From Chloroflexota bacterium (GTDB lineage: Bacteria; Chloroflexota; Anaerolineae; Anaerolineales; Villigracilaceae): a DNA stretch of 64,000 nucleotides. Below, in pieces: positions 36,509-45,451 of the stretch (the stretch's first letter is position 1; each line of letters starts with the position of its first letter). Made by a program: the position numbers and the translations under genes. The stretch covers positions 1 through 64,000 of the forward strand of contig JAPLGS010000083.1 of NCBI GenBank assembly GCA_026390015.1, in the 5' to 3' direction. Below the pieces are notes generated by a model. The model was not told the DNA's origin and made no database searches. It saw only the letters and a program-made list of their open reading frames with translations.

Positions 36509-37831
36509 TTATAGCCTTTCAACCTTCTCGTGATTCTTACCAAGCTTGCCCGTGGCGTTTCGAGAATCGAAAACAAATTTCGCCGTTTTAATGATCGCCT
36601 CGTAATCATAATCTTTGTGATTCGTGACGATGATAACCGCGTCGGCATCCTGCACAGATTTCATCATATCGCTGACGCTGTTCATCTGCCATCCATCGTG
36701 TTCATGGTGAATATGCGGAATGTATGGATCGTGATACTCCACCAGCGCGCCTTTCTGTTTCAGCAAGCCGATCACATCCAACGCCGGAGATTCGCGAACA
36801 TCATCAATATCGGGTTTATACGCGGCGCCGAGCACCAGTACCTTTGATCCTTTCAATATTTTGCCGCGATCGTTCATCGCTTCCAAGATGCGGCTGACAA
36901 CATAACGCGGCATGTTGGTATTGATCTCAGACGCCAACTCAATAAACCGCGCATTGTAATGAAAAGACTTCATCTTCCATGAAAGATACAATGGATCGAT
37001 CGGGATGCAATGGCCGCCCAAACCGGGACCGGGAGTAAATTTCATAAAGCCAAATGGCTTTGAAGCAGCCGCATCGATCACTTCCCAGACATCCACGCCG
37101 AGCCGCTGACACATGATCGCCAGCTCGTTGACCAGCCCAATATTGATCATGCGGAAGGTATTCTCAAGCAGTTTAGACATCTCTGCGGCTTCAGCAGTTG
37201 AAACTCGATGTACGATCCTGATCGCGCCTTCATACCAGGCGGCTGCTACTTCGCCGCAAGATTCGGTAATTCCGCCCACAACTTTGGGCGTGTTGATCGT
37301 GGTGTAATCTTCCCGGCCCGGGTCCACGCGCTCTGGAGAGAACGCAAGGAACCAATCCTCGCCCACTTTCAAATTGTGTTCCAAACCAAGTTTGGGAAGC
37401 AAAACTTCGCGCGTTGTGCCCGGATAAGTAGTTGATTCCAGAACAACAACGATGCCTTCGTGCATGTACTTTGCCAGTTCTTCCGTTGCAGAAATAATAA
37501 ATGACATATCCGGGTCACCGGTTTGGCGCAGCGGAGTTGGCACACAAATACTGACAGCGTCCATTTCTTTCAGGATGACAAAATCAGAAGTTGCGGTGAA
37601 ATGACCGCTGTTCACCAATTTTGCAACCGCCTCCGACTTTACATCGGGAATATAAGATTCGCCTTTCTTCAGCAAATCCACTTTACGTAAATCAGGATCC
37701 ACTCCGGTGACGTGGAATCCGGCTTCGCCAAAAACAACAGCGAGTGGTAACCCTACGTAACCCAATCCAAGAATGGCGATTGTGGCAGTTTTATCTTTCA
37801 GCTTTTTTATGAGAATTTCTTTTGTAGACAT
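36509..37831 (-). CDS. Nucleotide-sugar dehydrogenase (UDP-GlcNAc/UDP-glucose dehydrogenase family)
   Basis: IAILGLGYVGLPLAVVFGEAGFHVTGVDPD; PGPGLGGHCIPIDPLYLSWK. Confidence 0.92.
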   Translation of the reverse strand: MSTKEILIKKLKDKTATIAILGLGYVGLPLAVVFGEAGFHVTGVDPDLRKVDLLKKGESYIPDVKSEAVAKLVNSGHFTATSDFVILKEMDAVSICVPTPLRQTGDPDMSFIISATEELAKYMHEGIVVVLESTTYPGTTREVLLPKLGLEHNLKVGEDWFLAFSPERVDPGREDYTTINTPKVVGGITESCGEVAAAWYEGAIRIVHRVSTAEAAEMSKLLENTFRMINIGLVNELAIMCQRLGVDVWEVIDAAASKPFGFMKFTPGPGLGGHCIPIDPLYLSWKMKSFHYNARFIELASEINTNMPRYVVSRILEAMNDRGKILKGSKVLVLGAAYKPDIDDVRESPALDVIGLLKQKGALVEYHDPYIPHIHHEHDGWQMNSVSDMMKSVQDADAVIIVTNHKDYDYEAIIKTAKFVFDSRNATGKLGKNHEKVERL

Positions 37832-37862
37832 ATTTATCCTTTTACCATACCAACTGGCATTA

Positions 37863-38504
37863 TTAAAATAAACTTAATTGTTTCGGTTTATCTTGATTTA
37901 TTTCTTCCTTTTTTTTCACATCTATTACCGGCTTCCCCAAAGCAGCGCGCGCTTCATTTAGTTGATCTGGCAATCTCACAAAATCAGCCAGAATAGACGG
38001 CTTGAGCGCTGCTTGATGCAAAGCCGCCGCAGGGTGAAACATAGGGATCACGAATCGCTCATCCACTTTACGCATTTGCCCATGAACGGCCGTGATCTTC
38101 GCCGCGGGAATAAATTTATTCATCGAGATGCGCCCAAGCGTCACAATGATACTTGGATTAATAATTTTGATCTGTTCTTCGAGATGAATATCGCAAGCTG
38201 TTATCTCGTCCGGCAATGGATCGCGGTTGCCCGGCGGGCGGCACTTAACCACATTACAAATAAAAACCTCTGTGCGGGTCAAACCGGCCTGGGCGAGTAA
38301 CTGATCGAGGAATTTGCCTGAAGCTCCAACAAACGGATGACCCTGTTCATTCTCATGAAAGCCCGGGCCTTCACCAATGAACAGGATCTCGGCATTGACA
38401 GGCCCATCGCCTGGCACAGATTTTTTGCGGGTTTCATGCAATGCACATTTCGTGCATGCTGAAATTTCCTGGGCAAGTTTATTCAGTTTTTCTTCAGCGC
38501 TCAT
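37863..38504 (-). CDS. Type-4 uracil-DNA glycosylase
   Basis: CTKCALHETRKKSVPGDGPVNAEILFIGEGPGFHENEQGHPFVGASGKFLDQLL. Confidence 0.93.
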   Translation of the reverse strand: MSAEEKLNKLAQEISACTKCALHETRKKSVPGDGPVNAEILFIGEGPGFHENEQGHPFVGASGKFLDQLLAQAGLTRTEVFICNVVKCRPPGNRDPLPDEITACDIHLEEQIKIINPSIIVTLGRISMNKFIPAAKITAVHGQMRKVDERFVIPMFHPAAALHQAALKPSILADFVRLPDQLNEARAALGKPVIDVKKKEEINQDKPKQLSLF

Positions 38505-38957
38505 TCATTCTCCGGGCAAACTCTCAAGCAACATCAGGATCGCATCTTCGTGATTGTCCGCGTAATAGCCAGAGCGGCGCCCATTCTCTATAAAACCAAA
38601 CTGACGATACATTTCGATCGCGGCAAGGTTGCCCTCGCGTACTTCTAAAAAAGCAGATTGCGCACCTTCTTCCTTTGCGAAAGATAATGCGTGTAAAAGT
38701 AAATTCTTTCCAATGCCTTGCCTGCGAAAATCAGGATGCGTGGCAAGCGTTGCAATATGGATTTCATCCACAAAGAACCACCCAATCACGATGGCAATCA
38801 CGCGGCTATTCAGATCAGCCACCCAACAACGTGAAACCGGATTATCGTACTCAAAAGAAAAAGAACGCGCAGGCCATGGCAAACTAAAAGAAACTTGATC
38901 AATAGCAACTACTTGCTCAAGATCCTCCAGCGTCATTTTGCGGAAAGTGTAATTCAT
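38505..38957 (-). CDS. rimI: Ribosomal protein S18-alanine N-acetyltransferase
   Basis: GNAT motif ATHPDFRRQGIGKNLLLHAL; adjacent to tsaB. Confidence 0.88.
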   Translation of the reverse strand: MNYTFRKMTLEDLEQVVAIDQVSFSLPWPARSFSFEYDNPVSRCWVADLNSRVIAIVIGWFFVDEIHIATLATHPDFRRQGIGKNLLLHALSFAKEEGAQSAFLEVREGNLAAIEMYRQFGFIENGRRSGYYADNHEDAILMLLESLPGE

Positions 38958-39622
38958 GGGATCGGCGTTCCGGCGACATGTAAATAAATGGGAGCGAGCG
39001 ACGCGGCATCATCCACTTGATCTGCCTGCCAGCGTGCCCAGGCAAGTTCTGCGAGAATGGATGGGCGGCGCACGCATTTCACCGGAGACGCCAGCAGAAC
39101 TTTCACACGTTTGCGCGCCAGACGCCCGCGTTCTTCGGATGTAAATTCGCCCGCAACATAAGTCGGATTCTCTATTTCATCCACCAGCTCATCGACAGTT
39201 GCTCCTCGGACTTCACCCTGGGGTTGCCACCCGTTCTTTTGGTTTTTGTACCAACCCAAAGCGATGCGCGCGCGCCCGGCACGCACCACGGTTACCAGCG
39301 GATATTTTCCCACAGGCTGTGCCGCAGCGATAATATCCAAAGTTGAAATGCCAACAACGGGCAATCGGCGCGCAAGCGCAATGCCTTTTATTAATGCCAA
39401 TCCAACGCGTAAACTTGTAAAAGAACCCGGGCCGATCGCCACACCTAAAGCGCTGACCATGTCGATGGAAACGTCAGACCGATTCAAAAGTCCAGAAAGA
39501 GCCGGGGCTAATTCAGTAGTGTGGTGCTGACGAGTCGTCCACGTCATTTCGCCGAGGACTTGAGTCCCGTCATATAAAGCCAGGCCAACTTGCGCGGTTG
39601 AGGTGTCAATTGCGAGTAACAT
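38954..39622 (-). CDS. tsaB: tRNA threonylcarbamoyladenosine biosynthesis protein TsaB
   Basis: MLLAIDTSTAQVGLALYDG; GVAIGPGSFTSLRVGLALIKGIA. Confidence 0.93.
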   Translation of the reverse strand: MLLAIDTSTAQVGLALYDGTQVLGEMTWTTRQHHTTELAPALSGLLNRSDVSIDMVSALGVAIGPGSFTSLRVGLALIKGIALARRLPVVGISTLDIIAAAQPVGKYPLVTVVRAGRARIALGWYKNQKNGWQPQGEVRGATVDELVDEIENPTYVAGEFTSEERGRLARKRVKVLLASPVKCVRRPSILAELAWARWQADQVDDAASLAPIYLHVAGTPIP

Positions 39623-40119
39623 TACGCGCCTCCAAATATAGATTGGCGAATGCCATCCAATAATTCATCATAGCGTTTGCCGTGCGCATTGAAACGCATC
39701 TGACGATGCTCTTCCTGTATATGCTCCAAATTGATCCACAAACGATCTTCGGGAATAAGTTCGTTTATTTTTTCCGGCCACTCGATAATAAGCAGACCTT
39801 CAGCGAGCATGGAGTCCAGATCAAGTTCTTCCGCTTCAGGCGTGGATTCAAGTCGGTACGCGTCGAGGTGAAAGATCAGGCTGCCGTTCGCGCGGCGATA
39901 TTCATTGACAAGAATAAAAGTTGGGCTTGACGCCAGATCGATCGAACCCCAGCCTTGAGCGAGTCCCTGGACGAATGTGGTTTTCCCTGCGCCCAGGTCT
40001 CCTTGTAAACAAATTACATCACCTTTATTAAGTTCAGCGCCCAGCCGCATTCCGATCCGGCGCGTTTGTTCGGGGCTTCTGCTGAAAAATTCAATGGTGT
40101 GCGAATCAAGAATGGACAT
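39622..40119 (-). CDS. tsaE: tRNA threonylcarbamoyladenosine biosynthesis ATPase TsaE
   Basis: VICLQGDLGAGKTTFVQGLAQGWG; SPTFILVNEY; FHLDAYRL. Confidence 0.93.
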   Translation of the reverse strand: MSILDSHTIEFFSRSPEQTRRIGMRLGAELNKGDVICLQGDLGAGKTTFVQGLAQGWGSIDLASSPTFILVNEYRRANGSLIFHLDAYRLESTPEAEELDLDSMLAEGLLIIEWPEKINELIPEDRLWINLEHIQEEHRQMRFNAHGKRYDELLDGIRQSIFGGA

Positions 40120-40245
40120 CGTGGAAGAATTATACTCTCTGATAAATCGTAAGTCGAAAAAATATTGGCGATCTCAAGATTTTACAGATTACTTGGATAT
40201 TTTTTAATTTGGGAAACCTGCCTTATCTGCGAAAACAATCGTTTT

Positions 40246-41493
40246 CTAGAATTTCAATCTCGCAGAAATTCGCGAGACCAAACTTCCGCGCCAGTTTTGC
40301 AGAATGGCTTCCATATAAAGATGCTCAAGCGTACGAACCTGTCCTTCAATTGAAAAGTTTTCACTCAATTCTGCGGAACGTTTCCCATAGCGTTTAAGTT
40401 TTTCAGGGTCAGATAACAGCTTCACTAATGTTTGGCTGAACACATCCACATTCAGCGGAGTCAAATGACCGTTCTCATTTTCCACGATCATGCCTTCAAA
40501 GGCTTCATCCTGCACTGCCACCAAAGGCAGGCTGGATGCGATCGCTTCGATCACAGAAATGGGATGCACCTCAGTTGTAGATGCCGAAAGAAAAATAGAC
40601 GCATCATGCAATAGATCGGGTAATTCAGCGCGGTTGACCATGCCAAGAAAATGGATGCGATCATTAACATTTGTATTTGCCGCATGCGCTTCCAATTTTT
40701 TGCGAGCGTTTCCATCCCCTGCAAATACAAGCTGTGCTTCAGGGATCTGATTTGCCATTCGCGCAAAAGCATCAATGAGAAAATCGAGACGTTTCTCCGG
40801 GTCAACTCTGCCAACCGATAACAGGATCTGAGCATCTGGTTTTAGCCCAAGCTTATTTCTAAAACTGGTGGGGTTTTTCGCCGTTTTAAAATTACTGAGA
40901 TCAATTCCATTTGGGATGGTGACGATCGGTTTGGTAACTTTCTGCTCCAATAGCAGGCGCTGGAATTTTGGTGATGGCACAACTATTTGATCGCCGAGGT
41001 TGGTGGAAGTTGTGCTGAACCAGCGCGCCGCATGGCGGATGACACCAGTACCGCCGATCACTTTAAGATAATGAGTGTAATCTGTAATGGATGTGTGATA
41101 AGTATAGATAAGGGGCAGGTTTTTTGTTGAGGCAGTGAAATACGCCAGCAGTCCGACAGTCAATGGGCTGTGCGCGTGGAGAACATCAAAATGCTTGCGG
41201 GTCAACGACCAGGTGCTGCGCGGAGTTCCCAGCACCGCGACATAAATAGGCGGGTCATTTAAATATTTCAAGGAGGGGAGTCGCACCACGCCAGGCTGAT
41301 CATCTTTGTACCCCGGTATTCTCGGCGCAAAAATAGTAACTTGATGCCCTCTGCGTTGTAGTCCTTCGGAAACCAATTGCAAGGAAATGGAAACGCCGTT
41401 CACTTGCGGCGCATACGTATCTGTGAATAATCCAATGCGAAGCGAACCGGCCTTGAGTTTCGGGGCGGATTCTGCTGCTACCTTTTTGGCCAT
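40246..41493 (-). CDS. Glycosyltransferase family 4 protein
   Basis: RIGLFTDTYAPQVNGVSISLQLVSEGLQRRGHQVTIFAP; SVGRVDPEKRLDFLIDAFA. Confidence 0.92.
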   Translation of the reverse strand: MAKKVAAESAPKLKAGSLRIGLFTDTYAPQVNGVSISLQLVSEGLQRRGHQVTIFAPRIPGYKDDQPGVVRLPSLKYLNDPPIYVAVLGTPRSTWSLTRKHFDVLHAHSPLTVGLLAYFTASTKNLPLIYTYHTSITDYTHYLKVIGGTGVIRHAARWFSTTSTNLGDQIVVPSPKFQRLLLEQKVTKPIVTIPNGIDLSNFKTAKNPTSFRNKLGLKPDAQILLSVGRVDPEKRLDFLIDAFARMANQIPEAQLVFAGDGNARKKLEAHAANTNVNDRIHFLGMVNRAELPDLLHDASIFLSASTTEVHPISVIEAIASSLPLVAVQDEAFEGMIVENENGHLTPLNVDVFSQTLVKLLSDPEKLKRYGKRSAELSENFSIEGQVRTLEHLYMEAILQNWRGSLVSRISARLKF

Positions 41494-41552
41494 GTTTAAT
41501 TCCTCCTGAAATTTATTAAAGTGACAGCCATTTCAGTATAGACTGTCACCGA

Positions 41553-41762
41553 TCATTTTGTTTCTTTATTATCTTCTTGCTTCGTCAAATTTACTTTCAT
41601 GCGTTTCGCGAGTTCGCGGCGGGTAAGCAGAACTCTATGTTGACAGTCAGTACATTCCAGCCCAATATCCGCGCCGAGGCGAATCACTATCCACTCATAC
41701 GATCCGCAGGGATGGGGTTTTCGCAAACGCAGGCGATCTTTAATTTGAAGATCAGGGAGCAT
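41553..41762 (-). CDS. DUF951-family protein
   Basis: DRLRLRKPHPCGSYEWIVIRLGADIGLECTDCQHRVLLTRRELAKRM. Confidence 0.85.
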   Translation of the reverse strand: MLPDLQIKDRLRLRKPHPCGSYEWIVIRLGADIGLECTDCQHRVLLTRRELAKRMKVNLTKQEDNKETK

Positions 41763-41877
41763 GGATAAGATTATACCGCCATGATACTGCAGGCTTCACA
41801 GTCTTATTGCATCATGTACCATTATTGAAACACTTTGATTTTTCTACCTTTGACATTCTCATCATCTCAATATTTTT

Positions 41878-44800
41878 TTACGGCGAAGCCAATGTTGACG
41901 TGGCGGTGGGCGTCTCAGTTGGGATCAGAGTCGGTGACGGAGTCTCAGTGGGCACTAGCGTGGTGGGGACTGGCGTGTCTGTCGGGGTGGCCGGTGGCGG
42001 AGTGGGAGTAGGCAGGCTAAGGTTAATGGAGACGTGTTTTTCCACATCCGCGTTATCGCCAGTCAGAGTTAATCTCAAAGTAACGATTCCATTTGGGATG
42101 CTGGATAAGTTCCACGAGTAAAGCGTTCCATCTTTTACAGGGATATCGCTTTCACTCAGAAGAGACCAAGTGCCAGGGTCAGCGCCTTGGCCATATTCCA
42201 GCATCCATTTTTTGAATCCCTTATCAGCGGCCGCGGAACCTTTGATATCCAGTATCGTTGAGGTGATAACCTGCCCTTCGCTTAGGCCGATCTCAATGAT
42301 GGGTTGCGGATCGCTGGCGCTGCATTCGCGATCAGGCGCGTAGAAAGGTTTGCGTGGCAAGCCATGATCCTCGAGCCAAAATTTGCCGTCATCAGTTCCA
42401 AGCCAGTCACGTCCCCATTTGTCTGTAACATTCAAAACGACCTGTTCCTCGCTTGGTCCTTTACAAGCATCAGATGCCTGAAGCCCGGTCCACAAGTCAA
42501 TTTTGATGCGGCGGGCAAGATCTTTACCTGGCGGCAGAGGAGGCTGATCAGCTGCAAAAACTTCGCTATATTCTGAATTACAGGTACTAGATGGCTCAGT
42601 TCCTGAAATCTTGCACACGATCTTATCTACAATGCTCTGAGGACGGCTGAAAGGGGTGGGAACACCATTGGTAAGGTATGGCACAGCAAATTCCATGAAC
42701 TGCGACCAGATGGGGGCCGCACCGCTCAAGCCTGATGAATTGGTCATCGGGGTGTAATCTGCATTGCCTACCCATACGCCTGTAGCCAGGTCCGGGTTAT
42801 AGCCCATCGTCCAGTTATCGCGGATATCATTGGTGGTACCAGTCTTTGCGGCAACCGGGAAAGATAAAAAAAGCGCCGAGTGTCGTCCGAAAGTAAAGGA
42901 GCGCGCCTCGTTATCTGAAAGGATCGATGAGATGAGATAAGCGTGCTCGGCGCGGATCACCTGTTCTCCGGAACGAGGTTTATATTCATCTATAATATTG
43001 CCCGCAAAATCTGTGATCTTGAGGATGGCCACCGGCGGCACTCGTTGACCGCCGTTGGCGAAGACGGAATATGCAGAGGTCATATCGATTAAGCTGACAT
43101 CGCCGCCGCCAAGCGTCAGGGAGAGTCCATAATCATTTCGCGTCAGGGATGTAATGCCGAGCTTCTCGGCCATGCCGATCATGCCTTCTTTTTCGGGGGT
43201 GTTTGGGTCATCATAAATACCAACGAACTCAAGCGTTTTCACCGCGGGGATATTGAATGAGTTTGCAAGCGCAAGACGCACAGTTAGCGGGCCGTGGAAT
43301 TTCCCATCATAATTTCTAGGTTCATACGGCGGGTTTGCGCCGTCAGGGAATTGGGTCGGCACATCCCAGATCAACGTGGATGGAGTCCATCCCTTTTCAA
43401 AAGCAGCGATGTATGTGATCGGCTTGATGGATGAACCCGGCTGTCGCGTGGGACTGGTAGACATATTGATCTGCCCGGCAATCGCAGTGTTATTAAAATC
43501 AGGAGAGCCGACCATCGCAAGGATCTCGCCGGTAGATGGGCGAATGGCAACCAAGGCACCGTTATGAGCATTGCTGTCTACCATTGCAGAGACTTGATCA
43601 GTGACGAGTTGCTGGGCTTTATCCTGTAATACAGGGTCAAGCGTGGTGTAGACTACGAATCCTGAACGATAGATGGTCTGCGCATCATATTTTTCCTCAA
43701 GCTGTGAACGGACAAAATTGACCCAGTGTGGATATTTCGAATCAAACGATTGCGGACGGAAGGAATAGATCTTCATCTCGTTTGCGGCTTGAGTGGCCGC
43801 AACTGGATCAACACAAACTGCGGTATCGCTGTTGCTTACCTTGATACAACCCTGGTCAGTACTCAAATTAAACATAAGTACCAATATATTTTGTTGGCGG
43901 ATCAAGGTCTCATTGGGACTGGTGTAGATATCATACACCGCGGGTGATTGCGGCAACCCTGCAAGGAAGGCGGCTTCGCCCAGAGTGAGTTCCTTTGCCG
44001 ATTTACCAAAATATGTTTCAGCGGCGGCTTGCACACCATAAGCAAGATTGCCGTAATAAATTTCGTTAAGGTAAAGTTCAATGATCTCATCCTTGGTGTA
44101 GCGGCGTGTAATCTCCGCCGCGAGGATGATCTCACGCGCCTTGCGGATGACTGTGCGTTGAATGCGCTCCTCAGGAGAAAGCAAAAGCGCGCGCGCCAAC
44201 TGTTGGGTAATGGTTGAAGCGCCGCCGCCTTCCCCGCCTGTGACATAGTTCTGCCACAAGGCGCGGATAATGGCAATCGGGTCAAAGCCCGGGTTGGTAT
44301 AGAATTCCTTGTCTTCGGTTGCAATGGTGGCGGCGATCAGATTCGGAGAAATATTTTCGAGTGGAATATAGTTGCGGCGGCCCGCGCTGGGGTCGAGCAG
44401 TTCGTACAATAATTGTCCATTGCGGTCTAAAATACGCGTGGTCTGAAATTGCGAGGCGCGCTCACGCAAACTGCTTACATCAGGAAGCGTGCTTGCGATC
44501 GTGTAATATTTATAGACAAAATACGATCCCACACACAATCCAAGAACGAGTAATGCAAAAATCACTGTGATCAACCCGCGCAGGAAACATCCCATGTTTC
44601 CACGCTTACGATTTTTGACCGGGAGCCTGGGTTGCGAAGGAGGATTCTTCGAAGGTGGCGGTGGAACATGCCTTGAAGTCGGCTCGTATGCGGCCCGTGT
44701 GACACGCGTACCTTCCACGTCAGTTTCATCCACGCGATGCGGCAGGGGCATGTTGTCTTTGTCGAGGGCGGGGCGGATAAAAATTGGAGCCGTACCCTTC

Positions 44801-44895
44801 GTCGGCGGGGCGGGAGGCGGGGCTTTATATTCACCCTGAGTCTCTTCCTCAGATTTTATAATTCGGCGTATTCGGTCATTATCTTCATTATTCAT
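41878..44895 (-). CDS. Penicillin-binding protein 1A family (transglycosylase/transpeptidase)
   Basis: ATIATEDKEFYTNPGFDPIAIIRALWQN; STSPTRQPGSSIKPITYIAAFEKG; AAKTGTTNDIRDNWTMGY; Pro/Thr-rich C-tail. Confidence 0.95.
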   Translation of the reverse strand: MNNEDNDRIRRIIKSEEETQGEYKAPPPAPPTKGTAPIFIRPALDKDNMPLPHRVDETDVEGTRVTRAAYEPTSRHVPPPPSKNPPSQPRLPVKNRKRGNMGCFLRGLITVIFALLVLGLCVGSYFVYKYYTIASTLPDVSSLRERASQFQTTRILDRNGQLLYELLDPSAGRRNYIPLENISPNLIAATIATEDKEFYTNPGFDPIAIIRALWQNYVTGGEGGGASTITQQLARALLLSPEERIQRTVIRKAREIILAAEITRRYTKDEIIELYLNEIYYGNLAYGVQAAAETYFGKSAKELTLGEAAFLAGLPQSPAVYDIYTSPNETLIRQQNILVLMFNLSTDQGCIKVSNSDTAVCVDPVAATQAANEMKIYSFRPQSFDSKYPHWVNFVRSQLEEKYDAQTIYRSGFVVYTTLDPVLQDKAQQLVTDQVSAMVDSNAHNGALVAIRPSTGEILAMVGSPDFNNTAIAGQINMSTSPTRQPGSSIKPITYIAAFEKGWTPSTLIWDVPTQFPDGANPPYEPRNYDGKFHGPLTVRLALANSFNIPAVKTLEFVGIYDDPNTPEKEGMIGMAEKLGITSLTRNDYGLSLTLGGGDVSLIDMTSAYSVFANGGQRVPPVAILKITDFAGNIIDEYKPRSGEQVIRAEHAYLISSILSDNEARSFTFGRHSALFLSFPVAAKTGTTNDIRDNWTMGYNPDLATGVWVGNADYTPMTNSSGLSGAAPIWSQFMEFAVPYLTNGVPTPFSRPQSIVDKIVCKISGTEPSSTCNSEYSEVFAADQPPLPPGKDLARRIKIDLWTGLQASDACKGPSEEQVVLNVTDKWGRDWLGTDDGKFWLEDHGLPRKPFYAPDRECSASDPQPIIEIGLSEGQVITSTILDIKGSAAADKGFKKWMLEYGQGADPGTWSLLSESDIPVKDGTLYSWNLSSIPNGIVTLRLTLTGDNADVEKHVSINLSLPTPTPPPATPTDTPVPTTLVPTETPSPTLIPTETPTATSTLASP

Positions 44896-44909
44896 TTGTA
44901 CAAACCTAC

Positions 44910-45359
44910 TTATTTTGGTTTACTCAATACCAGCAAAATCAAACTGCCGCGTTGGCAAATTTCATCACTTTGATTCTTTACCGCGATCGCCGCTGTGATC
45001 GAGCCGCCTCCAATGCGCGGCAAAGCCTTGGTTTCGGTAATGGTCAACTCCGCAGTGATCGTATCTCCGATATAAAACGGTTTGACAAATTTCCATTCGG
45101 TGATCTCGCGGAAAGCAAGCACGGTGCCTTCCAGGAACCCTGTCCGCATGATCAGGCCTGTGGCAAGCGATAATCCCAAAAGCCCATGCGCGATGCGTTG
45201 ACCAAATTGGGTCTTGCTGGCAAATGCCGCATTGGTATGGATCTGATTGAAATCGCCAGTCAGACCGGCGAAGTTGAAAATATCAGATTCGCTCACCGTC
45301 CGTCCAACAGTGACAACTTTTTGTCCAACAAAAAATTCCTCAAAATAAAGTCCAACCAT
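44910..45359 (-). CDS. MaoC-family dehydratase
   Basis: FAGLTGDFNQIHTNAAFASKTQFGQRIAHGLLGLSLATGL. Confidence 0.9.
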   Translation of the reverse strand: MVGLYFEEFFVGQKVVTVGRTVSESDIFNFAGLTGDFNQIHTNAAFASKTQFGQRIAHGLLGLSLATGLIMRTGFLEGTVLAFREITEWKFVKPFYIGDTITAELTITETKALPRIGGGSITAAIAVKNQSDEICQRGSLILLVLSKPK

Positions 45360-45451
45360 GATTTTCTCCTTGATCTAAGAGTTTACCTGCCAGCTTGATT
45401 TCAAATTATACCCGTTTGACCTGCCGCCGTTTCGCCCGTACAATATGCGCC

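Noticed and set aside
41920-42010. G-rich plus strand as a quadruplex or regulatory repeat
   Set aside because: Explained by codons for the Pro/Thr tail of PBP1A on the minus strand; G-runs are mostly GG only.
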